64,000 bases of DNA, from the NCBI GenBank assembly GCA_002682825.1, contig NOKP01000002.1:3847378-3911377 (forward strand), in the 5' to 3' direction. The translations under genes and the position numbers were made by a program. Positions 1 to 11,971 of the stretch are shown here, in pieces (the first letter of the stretch is position 1; every line of letters begins with the position of its first letter). A model generated the notes under the pieces. That model did no database searches. It worked only from the letters and a program-made list of their open reading frames with translations, and was not told the DNA's origin. This DNA comes from Neonectria sp. B-13. Lineage: Eukaryota > Ascomycota > Sordariomycetes > Hypocreales > Nectriaceae.

Positions 1-2283
1 ATGCCTTGGGATGGGAGACAAAGAGGACAGATGGAGAGCTTGGGAAGCTTGGTGTGTCGTCGATGTGGATGTGGAGGGCGGCACTAGCGACGTCGAGGTT
101 GCTGGGTTGGGGATGGTGTGGCCCGTGTATGGGATGGAGGGATGGATGGAGAGTCTCTGGCCTTGCTACGGGGTAAAGTGTACGTCACTCACACTGTGTC
201 TTTACTGTATCCGACCAACTGGAGGCCTGGCCTTGCGATGGCCTGCGTTGCCTGTGGCGGCATGCGCCTGCTGGAGGGTGCCACATGATTGGCAGCCTCT
301 CGGGATACAGTGCCAACCATCGATGGCACGCCGTTTCCGCACGGCCTTGGCCACTTTGGTCTAAGCTGCAAGCCCAGATGGCATGCTGCATCAAGACTCC
401 CAGGACCCAGGTTGTGAGATGTGGAACATGAGACGTACGTGAGAGGGTCCCGCCAGAATGGAAATGGGCTGGAGGCTTACCTCCAGCTGAGCGCCATCAA
501 CGTGGGAAAGACCCAGACCGGGTGCCCGTGAACCAACGACCCGGGCAGCTCGTCCTTGATGCTTCACACTTCAGGATTGAGGGGGGCGACTGAGACGAGG
601 CTGGACGTTCCAGGCTCCGGAGCTGGCTGAAGTGGCTCTTTCTTGTTCTTCCTTCCCCAGCAGCGTCGGCGCAAAAAAGAAAGGCCCAGGCTCCAGATAA
701 TCTACCAATAGCCAGCCGGATGAGGCGGATGGGACGGGCGGCTGCGAGGGCTAATAAGCTCTGTTTACGAGGAGCGGACCGTCGAGGGCCGGATACGACC
801 CGTTCTCCCATCCTTGGAGGGAGGATAAGGACCAGGTATTATTAGCTTGGGATGGAGCTGGACAGTTAGATAGTAGGTAGCGCGCCCCCAAGGGAAGATC
901 AAGGCAGCAAGCCCTATGTCTTGCGTCGTGGGTCTGATGCCGCATGGATCCCGCATACTACCTTACTTATTGGCGTCAAACAAGCTTACATGGTACGGGA
1001 CGCTCTACCGAAGGAAGGGCCCGAGAAAAAGATGGTGTCGGCCGGCGTGGCGCGTGGCCATGGAGGACGCAACGGAGGGTAAACCCCCCCAACGCATGAC
1101 CCGCGCAAGGGGGAGGCGAGGTGTTAGTCGATTCCATGTCGCATCCCGAAGAGGGCCCAGAGCCCAGCAGCAGGTTTGCCTTGGTGTCTTAAATTCCGAG
1201 TCACGTTGGACCTCTGGCGCCCACACACGCACACATACGCACCCTCCTTACTTGCCTGGCTTCCCACCCGTAGGTATGTCGTACGGAAGGGCACGGCGGG
1301 GGGGACTCAGGATGGATAACAAGACGCTGGCGACCACCACCACCAGCACCACCTCCCTCCCTCAGAGCAGTTGACCACCGTGCAAAGCCCCAGAGCCCCA
1401 AGGACCAGAAATGTCGTCCGCTGTACCTGGGACCTAGCGGGTCAGAAGATGATGGAACTCGTACAGATGACTTGCGCGGAGGCTTAGTATTTTTAGCCAG
1501 CTGCTGCGAGTATAAGATGGAGGACATCGGTACCTCTGGCTGGGCTGGAGGCCAAGGACCGATCTATCTCATCTTGCAGCAACGTTGTGACACACCGAAC
1601 CTAGGCCGGACGCGAAAGGACAACAAACAAGACCAGAAGACTGCAGCAGAAGCGAACCAACAAGGCGACGGAAGCCTAACAACGTACCTACCTTAGCCAG
1701 ACCTCCTATTCTGCAGTCTGCACACCGTTTCGGACGCCGCTTGGCCGTTCACCCACCCGCACCGCCAATCGTCTCTCTACCCGAGCGAGTGCGCATTTGC
1801 TGCAAATCAATAACTCAGGAAGGGTCCTAGCCTAACAGAGCCAGACTAGCCTCGACCATCGACAAGAAAGCGGTCACAGTCGAGATTCCAGGCGTCGTTC
1901 GCTGTTGTTGTGGCCTCTTCTCTCACCGAAGCCTCCCCCCTTCGATTTATCACTTACACACGCATCCATCCTCCACTCCTTGACACCACCACCACGATCC
2001 ATCTGGAACCACCACTACCACATCCAGTCTCTCAGCCCCCGTTCATCAGGCCGTGGCGCCGCGCCAGAAGACAATAAAACGTCAGACCGCCTGCTGGATA
2101 TCCGGCACTTGGATTGTCAACCGTACATCTCACGCCCATCATCGCCGTATCCCGTTCGCGTCCCATCGTTGCTCGTTGCAACCCCAGACGCCCATCCCAT
2201 CAGCAAAGCGATTGTTGAGAAATAGACTCGCAAACCGCAGCGAAATAGAGGCGTCGAGTGTCATCATCACTGCCTCATCCTTC

Positions 2284-2323
2284 ACCTTACCTGACCTTAC
2301 CTCACCTTACCTCACCTTACCTC
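2284..2323 (+). repeat. 10-bp tandem repeat, four copies
   Basis: The unit ACCTTACCTC (one copy ends in G) is repeated head to tail about four times in a pyrimidine-rich leader. It could be a transcription-factor binding array or simple slippage; the sequence does not decide. Confidence 0.8.
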
Positions 2324-2767
2324 AGGCCAAGCCTATCCCGGCCGTCTTCTACGCCTACCTATCCGCCTCTCCGTCTCCGCCTCTGTCGTCTCGTTTCTCT
2401 CTGTGCCTCTCAGCCTCACCGGTGGCTCCCTCCATCTGCCCCGCCTCGCCCCGGTCGATCACCCCCCGTTGGATGCACCGCTGCAACTGGCGCTCACACA
2501 ACCCTGCGACAGGCTACAGACAATTCGGGACTTGTTCTTGACCTTGTTGCCCGCACGTCTCTCCGGGATCCGAAGTACCTCCTACTAGCTGCCGTCTCCA
2601 GAAGGAGGACAGAACCGAGCAAGGGAGCACCCATTAGTATCACTCACCCAACTCACCCACCCAAACTCGACCAGCCTGGGCGCACTTCTTGGACGCACTT
2701 CGTCATCGTCCACCGTCACCTCGTTTGTTATCCTTTGCTCTCTCGTCGGGCTGTGCAACCCACCTCG

Positions 2768-2867
2768 NNNNNNNNNNNNNNNNNNNNNNNNNNNNNNNNN
2801 NNNNNNNNNNNNNNNNNNNNNNNNNNNNNNNNNNNNNNNNNNNNNNNNNNNNNNNNNNNNNNNNNNN
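2768..2867. other. Assembly gap (100 N)
   Basis: Exactly 100 N in a row, the conventional placeholder for a gap of unknown size. Open frames drawn across it are artefacts. Confidence 0.98.
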
Positions 2868-2971
<104 letters not shown>

Positions 2972-3940
2972 TTCCGTCTACAACACTTCCCCTTTTGGTT
3001 CCCGTTTCTCTGAGTTTCTCTACCCCATCACCGCTCTTTTCCCTTTTCCTACTACAGCTTCCACTCCCGCTACCACCAAACAATCCCCCCCCGTTGGTTG
3101 TTGGCTGCGGCTGGCTATGCCCCTACCCGACGCTTCCATTCTCCTCCCGCCCGCGCCCACGCTGACTGGTGGCCGCCATTCCAAGAACAGCCACTTCCCT
3201 GAACAGTTGCCCGACACGGCCAGCCTTCCCTAGCGCTTCAGCCACCAGGATTCGAAGAAGCGTCCAACCCGAGCGAGAGCCTGAGCCTGAGCCTGCTATT
3301 GAGCCCGAACCTGCTCCTGAACCTGAGCCTATTCGTATAAGCCCGCGACGTCCGCTCCTGTCTCTGCCTCCCTACCTACGAATAGCACCTTAGCACCTTA
3401 GCACCTACGCTACTCGACACAACCCCTGCGAGTCCCCTATTCTTACCACCACCGACACTGCACCGCCGCTGCGCGTTTGCAACCACGTAAAGCTACCGGC
3501 CACCCCACCCAACTCAACCCTGAGTGAGTTGAACCCTCCCTCCACTGGAAGCTAGCACTGGTACCTACCCTGCCCGCTGCGTCGCAAGCCCGTGCGTCGT
3601 ACCCCAAGCTAAACGTTCCCCCTCCCCCCCAAAGCCCGCACTTGCATGCCCACACTTTGCACCCGCACCAACGCCCCAGAACCTGGTCTGAGTGCCCGCC
3701 ATTTCAACCACAAGCTCCTCCGCCTCCCTCCGACTCCGACTCACACTCACCCACAATCCCTCTTCTTGCGACCAACGACTCCGACGTCGCTTCCGCCCTC
3801 GTCTCCCTATCCCTGAGTTGTCTCCCTCGACTCGCTCGACTCCTTCTCGTCCTGGCGACTCTCTTGATGGCCTCCAAGTAGCAACCTGCTTCGTCCCAGC
3901 TTCAACCCTGTCCAACCCCAGCGCCACCGCTGCCTGTGAG

Positions 3941-4107
3941 GTGAGTCCCGACTCCTAGCCCTTGGCGGGCTGCGTCCTAGAAAGTGGGAGGTCTGAGGTG
4001 GGAGCGGGCATTCCAGCTGTCCACTTCTCTCCCCCGAGCCTGCCTTGTCGGCCATCTCCCCGCTCCGCTGCAGTCGCTCTCAGATGCTGACACCATGATG
4101 CGAATAG
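3941..4107 (+). other. Probable 5' UTR intron of the bHLH gene
   Basis: A consensus donor (GAG followed by GTGAGT) at 3941 and an acceptor ending AATAG at 4107, with a branch-like CTGAC about 20 bp before the acceptor, define a 167-bp intron that ends 151 bp upstream of the chosen start codon. Splicing leaves the coding frame unchanged. This is inferred from signals only. Confidence 0.5.
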
Positions 4108-4258
4108 GCTCACAATACTCCTTTTGACTATCTCGACGACACCTGGCTGTTTTTTCGCCAAACCGGCGCACGCCCACAATATTCTGCCCACATCCCTTCG
4201 TCTAGGGCAACAACATCCGATCCAGCATCCACCCAGCCTAGTCTTGCCGTCGCCCACG

Positions 4259-5851
4259 ATGGCTCAGCACGGCTTCAATCAATTTGGCTCTAGCCACAAC
4301 CCTGGCAGCATCGACCCCAACGATCTCGCCATGGGCAGCGGCTATCCCGCCTCCTACTCCAACAATAACAACAACAACAACGCCAACAATAACAACAACT
4401 TCAACTCGAATTCTAGCAACGGCCCAAACGGCTTCTCTAGCGGTTCCGCCTTGTTTGGCGACGATGAGCTCCTCGACGGCCTTGGAAGTCCCGCCGATGC
4501 CCAGCCCGGCATGCCAGGCCAAGGTCAGGATTATTCCGGCCTGAACATGGGCTTCTCCCAGGGAGGCTTTGCGCAGTCCCATATGAACGGCTACTCAAAC
4601 ACCCCCGATGGGGACCCCATCCAGAGCCCATTTGCTGCCGGCTATAACAACCAGTTCCGCCAGATGCAAGCCGGCCACTCTCTAGGCACCTCTTTACACT
4701 CGCCCTTGTCCTATTCAAACTCTCCCTTGGCAGACATGAATGCCGACGACCCAAACCTTCTTAAGGCCCGAGCTCGGATGTCCCAGCAAATGCAGCGCAA
4801 ATCGTCAAGTAGCCGTAGCCCGATGACCCCAAAGACCGCCACCATCCATGGAATGGCCATAGGATCTCAAGACTCTCAAGGCTTTGGCGCACAGCCCATC
4901 CGGACTGCTGGCATGCACGAGAAGTCGCCCTCCGGCCAGTGGATGAATACCCCAACCGGCAGCATTCCCGCTTCCTACAACTCAGGTTTCTCTTCGCCCA
5001 TGCAGCCATCCATGGGTCAGATCAACGAAGTCATGATGAAGGGCGGCACCTCAATGCCCGCGAAGCTCGGCGGACCCCCGGCCGCTGTCTCGTCGCAGGA
5101 AATGAAGCGGAAACGGCGCCGAGAGTCGCACAACTTGGTAGAGCGCCGCCGACGTGACAACATCAATGAGAGGATACAGGATCTTAGCAGACTGGTTCCT
5201 ACTCACCGCCTCGAGGACGAGAAAATTCGAAAGCTCATCCAGAACGGGACTCCTCTTTCTCCTACCCTGTCTGGCATTCCCAGTCCATCTCAGGCAACCT
5301 CGAGCCTTGCTGGCCCCGGCGCACGGAGAGCGGCTGGAGCCAGCGCTGGCAACATCACCACGGGCCTTCCACTCGAAGAGAAGGATAAGGGTCCGAACAA
5401 GGGTGACATTCTCAATGGCTCTGTCAGTTGGACACGGGATCTCATGTGGATGCTCCACCTCAAGCTTCAACAGCAAGAGGAGATGATGAACACCATCGCC
5501 GAGCTCGGCGGTCATTTCCCATTCGAGCAGACCGAGGACGAGCGGCGCATGCAAACCGAACTCATGGATGCCATATCCAAGAACGAAAACGGCATCTTCT
5601 CTTACTCGCGCACTTCTGGATCTGGCCTTCGTGTGCCTCACCACACGGACTACCGCGGCGATGCTATCGACAGCATGGGCGGCAGTGTTGACCCCATCTC
5701 GCTCAGCCCAGACGAGAATGGAAGCAGCGTCATGCCGGGTGGCTTGGGAGATGCCGACCAGTACTGGCACGACCCCGATGATGACGGTAGCGGGCGAGCT
5801 TCCCTCAACTTCAAAGAGGAGGACGAGTACGACATGGACCTTACTCAGTAG
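4259..5851 (+). CDS. bHLH transcription factor with extended loop (Rtg3/GlcD-gamma-like)
   Basis: Single-exon gene of 530 residues encoding a nuclear basic helix-loop-helix regulator. The start at 4259 is the first Met with a good context after the leader; an in-frame ATG at 4124 would add 45 residues of unlikely composition. The N-terminal half is rich in Asn, Gly, Ser and Pro, with an Asn run at about residues 34-52. The basic region and helix 1 (about 280-316, containing HNLVERRRRDNINERI) carry the His-Glu-Arg triad expected for E-box binding. Helix 2 (about 380-410) is separated from helix 1 by an unusually long loop of about 65 residues, typical of the fungal Rtg3/GlcD-gamma-like group. 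The acidic C-terminus suggests an activation region. A 5' UTR intron probably lies upstream. Target genes cannot be inferred from the sequence. Confidence 0.9.
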   Translation: MAQHGFNQFGSSHNPGSIDPNDLAMGSGYPASYSNNNNNNNANNNNNFNSNSSNGPNGFSSGSALFGDDELLDGLGSPADAQPGMPGQGQDYSGLNMGFSQGGFAQSHMNGYSNTPDGDPIQSPFAAGYNNQFRQMQAGHSLGTSLHSPLSYSNSPLADMNADDPNLLKARARMSQQMQRKSSSSRSPMTPKTATIHGMAIGSQDSQGFGAQPIRTAGMHEKSPSGQWMNTPTGSIPASYNSGFSSPMQPSMGQINEVMMKGGTSMPAKLGGPPAAVSSQEMKRKRRRESHNLVERRRRDNINERIQDLSRLVPTHRLEDEKIRKLIQNGTPLSPTLSGIPSPSQATSSLAGPGARRAAGASAGNITTGLPLEEKDKGPNKGDILNGSVSWTRDLMWMLHLKLQQQEEMMNTIAELGGHFPFEQTEDERRMQTELMDAISKNENGIFSYSRTSGSGLRVPHHTDYRGDAIDSMGGSVDPISLSPDENGSSVMPGGLGDADQYWHDPDDDGSGRASLNFKEEDEYDMDLTQ

Positions 5852-6684
5852 TGACCAGCTAAGTTCCATCATCATATTCTTCGGACGGGCCCTACCCAGA
5901 GAAGGGGAATCCGCTCAACTCGGGAACCCCAGGCAGGCCAAGAAGGACATGATGGATAACCACTCTCCCTCTTGTTTTATTTGCTTTCGGCGTTCGTATC
6001 ATCATGGCATCTCCGCCCCCTACATCTTTGCTCAGCATTCAGGGGCACCGCTTTGAGGGCTGTGGCCCCTTCGGCGTTGGGTTTATTGCGACCTAGCACG
6101 GTTGTTCTGGTTTGTTCGACGTATTTTTTTCGCTCTTGAAGAGCGAATCCGGGGTGTCAGGGCGTGGGTAAGGTATGGCATATAGGTTGGCTTATACAGT
6201 GCTGGGGCATATCCGAACCTTTCCTTTCCTTCTTGTTCTTCTGGTTTCTGCCGTCGAATTTACTTCGCTAAGTTTTGTTGGGGTCTGTTTTGCGATACCT
6301 TTGTGCTCAATCAAGAGCGGGAGGGACGGAGGGAGGAAGTGGATAGAAGGCATACGGCCTTCCTTTCTTCATCTTTATCTATCTCGCTGTTTAATCCATG
6401 GTACTGTCGTGTTGTTATTCCTGCTTGGATGAAAACGGCAATGGGACTTGGCTTCATTGCACGGATTTCTCGGGCGGGACTCCGAACGTCGGGCATCTGC
6501 ATTTGTGTATTTATCATCGTTTTACATCTTTTTATTGTTATGTTTGCTCAGATACCAACAGCGAGCCACCTGTTATACAATCATATCCCAACTCTTCAGG
6601 GGTTTCGAGTCCCGTTACAAGAACCCAAATGTGTGCAGGTTCCCTTCTAGGCCGTGACTGTACCGCAGCGCCAGACGAGGCTCA
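5852..6684. other. Convergent 3' flanks of bHLH gene and NPR3
   Basis: Noncoding stretch between two converging genes. It is T-rich after 6000 on the + strand and probably holds the 3' UTRs of both. No other gene is evident. Confidence 0.6.
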
Positions 6685-8939
6685 TCACCAATGCCGAGCG
6701 CATAGGAGATACTCGCTCATGGCGGTGAGCATGTTCCAAACCTCCTTGCGTTTCATCTCTTCCTGCAGGGCGATGCGCTCCAGGGCGCACTGGCCATCGA
6801 AATACTTGGATAGTTGCTGCCAGCCGGCGCGGAGCTTGTCGTCGGTGAAGCGGCGGGCGATGGCTGAGAGGTACCGCGACTCCTTGCCGGTGGCCTTCTT
6901 GGCGTCGAGGATGATGCGAGGCGTCAGGCCGGCGAGGTGCGGGTGGTCGTTGACGGAGGGGTGGGCGGTGGCGATAGGGACGGTCTTGCGGGCGTGGGCG
7001 GTGGCCTTCTCGGCGGCTTCGCGGTGGGCCTTGGAGGCGATGCGCTCGAGGCGGGCCTTCTCGGCGGCCTGCTCCGTCATGGTGGGGACGTGGGAGCCGT
7101 CGGTGCCGGAGTGGTCCTCGGAGGATTCGGAGGTGCGGGGCGGGGCAGCGCCGGACGAGTCCTCGGAGTGGGCCCCGTCAGCGTCGGCGGCGGCGCGGAG
7201 CTCCTCAGCCTCCATTTCGTAGTCGACCTCGTAGAGGATCTCGGGCCAGACGACGACGTAGGCGAAGGTGCACAGCTGGGTGACCCAGCCGCGGCGCATG
7301 AGCCAGGCAAGCATGAGGAGGTAGGTTGGGCGGTGGGCCTTGCTGGGGGAGAAGCCCTTGTAGGGGCGAGGGCACTGGGACAGCTCGGCGATGAAGTTGG
7401 GGAGGGGCGGCGCGAGGGGGAAGGCGCGCTGCCACTCGAGGGTGTCCTGGGGGAGCTGGGCGAAGTCGGCGTTGGGGGAACCGATGTACTGGTCTCGCGC
7501 GTGGAGAGGCGGGATGGCGATGGCGCGGCGCCAGAAGATGAAGTGCTGAGCGTACTTGCGGACCTGGCCTAGGGTGAGGATGTTGCTTTGGCCGACTTGG
7601 TGGAAGCTGTGCGAGGGAGATTAGCAAAGGAGTTGAAACAAAGAAGACGCATCTGGACACCTTGGAGGCATCCTGATTTTGGGGTCTGTACGTACGACAT
7701 TGTCGGTTTGGAGAGCCGCACAAATTCGACCATGGACGCAGTCGTTGGGTCCGGATCAGCTTGCAGCTCCGAGATGATCTTTTTCTCATCATCCATCAGC
7801 AGCAGCGCGAAATTGCGGTCGAGAAAGCCGGGCTCCTCGAGAGCATCTTGGCTCATAAAGGTGTTGGCAGTGGTGAGCCAGAGGCCGCGTTGAGCAGGCG
7901 CCTCGCCTTGAGGGAGATCATCGACGTAAAATGGCACGGGGATTTGAACGGAGGGTGTGAGGGAGCCCGCCGCGGTGTCGAGGTGAAGCGTCGCAATCTT
8001 GTTCTGCGACACGGCCTCGTAGATGTCATGCATGGCAGCGGCTAGCGATGAGCTCTGCAGGATCTCCTTCCATAAGACGCTCATCTTCTTGCCTGCATGC
8101 GGTATAAGTCAGCGAGTGTTTAGGCGGCAGTGACCCGAGAGGTTGAGGGAACGCAACATACGCTCTTCGCGAGCTTTGTCCTTGGCGACCAGGATACGCT
8201 TCGACTCCTTCCAGACGAACTCGCTGTGCTGTTGGCTGTACTTGAACGCCTTGCTGACTTTCTTGATTAGGTGGTCGTAGACAGCTTCAACAACCTCTTT
8301 GACCTCGTTGCTCTTGGGGTTGAGAATGAAGACGAGGTTGAACATAGTCATGGAGCTGCGCTTCTCGTCATCCTCTTCTTTCTTGCCGTCCTTCTCCTTG
8401 GGAGGCTGTTCAGGGGCTTTGCCGGTAGCGGAACCATCCTGCTCGTGAGAGGCAGCAAGATCATCAGTGTAGGCAGAACGCTTGGAGGACTTGGTAGTCT
8501 TTTTAGGTCTCTTCCACTTGCCGTTCTCGGGGACATGGATGGGATACGAGACGCAGTAGAGAGGATCTAAGGATAGCTGGAAGAGGCGCTTGTGGTAGGA
8601 GCGCGCGGGGGTCAAGATTCCAGCGAGATCACGCGAAGGGAAGCCGGCGACGCGCTCCCAAGGGACGATCTGGGTGCCGGACTCGGTGAAGTAGTGCTCC
8701 TCCGGGTTGCGGGCTTGCCTGGGCGTGGCGCCGTCGTCGTCGTCGACATCCTGGTGGCCCTGCTGGGAGAGGCGCTCGAGGAGGATGTCTTCAAAGTCGA
8801 CGGGGGCGGCCTGGGAGGTGCCGGAGCCGGGCTGGACATGGGGAGGATAGTGGAAGACAAAGGCCGGGCCGTCGCGAGAACGGTTGATGACGAGGGCGAT
8901 GGCGAGGAAGTTGTCGTTGGTGACGAACGGGGTGGCCAT
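6685..8939 (-). CDS. NPR3: Nitrogen permease regulator 3 (SEACIT/GATOR1 subunit)
   Basis: Three exons (8939-8162, 8092-7696, 7606-6685) give a 698-residue protein. Both introns have good ends (GTATGT and GTACGT donors, AG acceptors) and keep the frame. The N-terminus contains IALVINRSRDGPAFVFHYPP, typical of the Npr3 longin-like domain. The second splice restores the block KPTMSFHQVGQSN followed by RRAIAIPPLHARDQY, and the protein ends in a conserved-looking LLCARHW. In yeast, Npr3 with Npr2 and Iml1 forms the vacuole-associated complex that inhibits TORC1 when nitrogen or amino acids are scarce. Charged low-complexity insertions occur at about residues 140-200 and in the C-terminal third. 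The start at 8939 is the Met immediately before the conserved domain; a nearby upstream Met-like frame start adds only four residues. Confidence 0.93.
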
Positions 8940-10631
8940 GGTGCGGGTCACATGGCCCCGTGGAGGCGGGAAAAGTGGTCAGTTTCTAACGGCCAAGGCC
9001 AAGATGTCGAGCCCGTCTTTGCTGTTTGAAGACTGAGGACGCTGTAGTTGTTATCGTGAGCTGTCGTCCAATGATGAGAGCTTCAATGAGAGTGGAGATG
9101 GACGAGTTGAAGTTGATGCGGCTGGAGGGAGCTAAGCCACAGAGCGCCACACCTTGATAGAGGCTGATGGGCTCCACACTCGAGGGAGAGGGAGGGCATG
9201 GCGCCAAAAGAAGGGTCCATCTGGATCCTCCCCTTCAGGGTCCCTTTGGCGGGTTCTTTTGACCTTTAGTGGGGTAAGCTCCTCTGTAATTGCATTGTGG
9301 CTGATAACTTTGGGGGCCTTGGACGTTGATTAGGGAAATGGGATTGGAGGACCTGAGAGAGCAGTGGATTTGATTTGATTTGATTCCCCAGGGATGGATC
9401 GATCACATGTCGGCAGCCGATTGATTGAATTGCTTTCGGTGTGAAGGCCGCTTGCTACCTAAGCACCGGGCAACTCAGGCAACGAGGCTGACCGCCACTG
9501 GCTGGGCGCGTGGAATTACCCGTGGGCGCGAAAAGGCCCAGCCCGCCCAACAGAATCCCCAACACAAATTCGCCTCGCTGCTGACGTACAGCCTACAGGG
9601 AGTAAATTGCGTCTGATCAATTATCCGTACCTCCCTTACGAACAGTCCCTTGCATCGGCCTGCCTAGGTTGGTAGCTAGATTAGGACCTTACGAGCACCG
9701 AGCCACCTCCGACATCTACTTACCTTATTAATTCGATAGCACACACCACACCGCTGCGCACACGTACGTTGTAACTAGCAACTATCCTGGAAACCCTCAA
9801 GGACACCTTTGACTCCTGTCGCTTGCCACCACAAAACAGGTTTGCTGGACAACTATTAAGGTGTAGATCATCGCGGGTTTCCATTTTCCGTTTCTCATTT
9901 TTCATTTTCCATTTCCCAGAAACCTGGAACACCGGGAGAGAAAGAGACAGAGTCAGATACGGTCACCTGCCTGCTCGTCCAAAAGGCTCGGAACCATAAA
10001 CGGTAGCGGCATAAACGAACAGCCTTCACATGGTCTCGACCGTCCACCTCGCTGGCCCACTCTCTCAAGTTCGCCCACAAAACTCACCGTCTCGTTTCCC
10101 GACTGGAAGGGCAACAGGTCGTGTGCTTCTGCCAACTTCATCTCGCCCCGTCCGCCGTTTCCCTTCGCCGTCGTCGTCGTTGCTTCCCCCCCGAGTACCA
10201 GCCTGACCTCCGTGCTTCGTACCGCCGTGTTCGCCGCCTTGGCCCCATCTCCACCGTCCACCGTCCACCGTCCACCGCCCACCACGCCCGCCGGTCGTCG
10301 TTTGTTCGGTCCCGGATCCCGCACCCAAAAGCTGAGGAGAGCCCCTGAACCCCTGGAAATGACGACGAATTGAACGCCGCATTGTCGCACTCTTCTCGCC
10401 TTTCAACGTTTCTCACACCAGCCATTCCCGCCTCTCCAGCCTTACATCCCTCTCCTACTACGTACCTAGGCTGCATCCTTCCTTGGAGTTTTCCATCCAT
10501 CCCGTCCTATCCATTCTCTCCCCTGCGCTGCCCGCTTCTTCGGTCGCAGTCCGCCCCCACGACCGTCCCCATCCCCTCTGTTTCACCCCCGCCAGCTTTC
10601 CTCGACCCCGAGTCTCCTCCGTACCGCGACC
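8940..10631. other. Divergent promoter region between NPR3 and the ethanolamine kinase
   Basis: About 1.7 kb with no credible gene. The half nearer the kinase is C/T rich and includes short repeats (a CCACCGT-like run around 10250-10285), consistent with a long 5' leader. Confidence 0.6.
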
Positions 10632-11971
10632 ATGTCGCCGTCGGCTCCCAGCGGCCAAACCGGCCAGAACAGTCATGTTCCCTTCCTCCCCCTCACCTAC
10701 GACAGCCATGACTCCCAAAACTCAGCCCTCAAGCTCATCCTGACCCTCGCCCCCGACTGGGCCAGCGAGGACTCTCGCGTGGATTTTGTGCGCTTCACCG
10801 ACGGCATCACCAACACGCTGCTCAAGGCTGTCAACCGCCGGCCGGGGCTGTCCAAGCAGGACATCGACCAGGAGTCCATCCTGCTCCGGGCCTACGGTCA
10901 CGGGACCGCCATCCTCATCGATCGTGAGCGCGAAGCCGCCAACCACGAGCTGCTCTGGAAGCACGGCCTGGCCACCGAGCTGCTCGGCCGCTTCCAAAAT
11001 GGCATGCTGTACCGCTACATCACCGGCATTGTTGCCCGCGCCCAGGACCTCCAGGACCCGGCTGTCTTGACTGCCATTGCCCGGCGTCTTGCGCAGTGGC
11101 ACGCGACGGTGCCCTGTCTCCCGAGCCCTGCCCGCGACCATGCCGAGATTAACGGCCACACCAATGGCAACTCCGACTCCGACACCAACGGCTATGCAAA
11201 CGGCGATGCGCAGACGTCGCAGCAGGCCATGATTGACAACGCCGCCCCGGGGAAGCCCCCGCCCAACATGTGGACGACCATGCAGAAGTGGATTCTCGCC
11301 TTGCCCACCGACACCGATGCTCGCCGTGAGAGGCAAGCTCTGCTGCAGCACGAGCTGGTGGAGATGATTGAGAAGCTCAGCCAGCGTCCCGGACTTGGCA
11401 AGAACGGGGTATGTGACGGATGAGGAGGCCCTCTGAATCGGTGGACAGCTTGGCTAACATTTTAATCTTTCAGCTTGTCTTTGCTCACTGCGACCTGCTT
11501 TGTGCCAATGTCATCATCCATCGCGACGCAGATGTGGAGACGTCGGTGAGCTTCATCGACTACGAGTACGCGACGCCGTCGCCAGCGGCCTTTGACGTGG
11601 CCAACCACTTTGCGGAGTGGGCTGGATACGACTGCGACTATTCGGCGGTGCCGACCCAGGCCCAACGAGGGGCCTTCGTCCGGGAGTACGTCAAGGCGTA
11701 CTTTAAGCTCACAGGGGAGACTGTCGACGAGGAAGAGGAGGTGCGCAAGCTCATGGAGGAGGTTGACGTGTACCGAGGGGTGCCCGGATTCTACTGGGGT
11801 ATCTGGTCGTTGATCCAATCCGTCATCTCCGAGATCGATTTCGACTATGCCTCATACGCCGAATTGCGACTGGGAGAGTACTGGGCGTACAAGGCCGAGA
11901 CTGACGGGAGCAGAGAAGCGGCAGGAGAGGAGATGCCGTTGCGGGAGAAGACGTGGTGGAGCACCGAGTGA
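10632..11971 (+). CDS. EKI1: Ethanolamine kinase / choline kinase family protein
   Basis: Two exons (10632-11408 and 11474-11971) with a 65-bp GTATGT...CAG intron give 424 residues. The product is expected to phosphorylate ethanolamine (possibly choline) with ATP, the first step of the CDP-ethanolamine (Kennedy) route to phosphatidylethanolamine, in the cytosol. The N-terminal lobe contains VRFTDGITNTLLKA, matching the ATP-binding start of ethanolamine kinases. Splicing joins to LVFAHCDLLCANVI, the kinase H-x-D-x4-N catalytic loop, followed by VSFIDYEY, the metal-binding IDFEY-like motif, and a FDVANHFAEWAG block. A Ser/Asn/Gly-rich insertion (about residues 175-205) looks disordered. The assignment to ethanolamine rather than choline is by similarity of the catalytic motifs only. 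Confidence 0.88.

Noticed and set aside
5051..5875. 274-codon minus-strand frame opposite the bHLH gene
   Set aside because: Antisense shadow of a clearly conserved bHLH domain.
6560..6640. Possible tRNA B-box-like sequence (GGTTTCGAGTCCC) near 6602
   Set aside because: No matching A-box or foldable cloverleaf upstream; no tRNA could be supported anywhere in the window.
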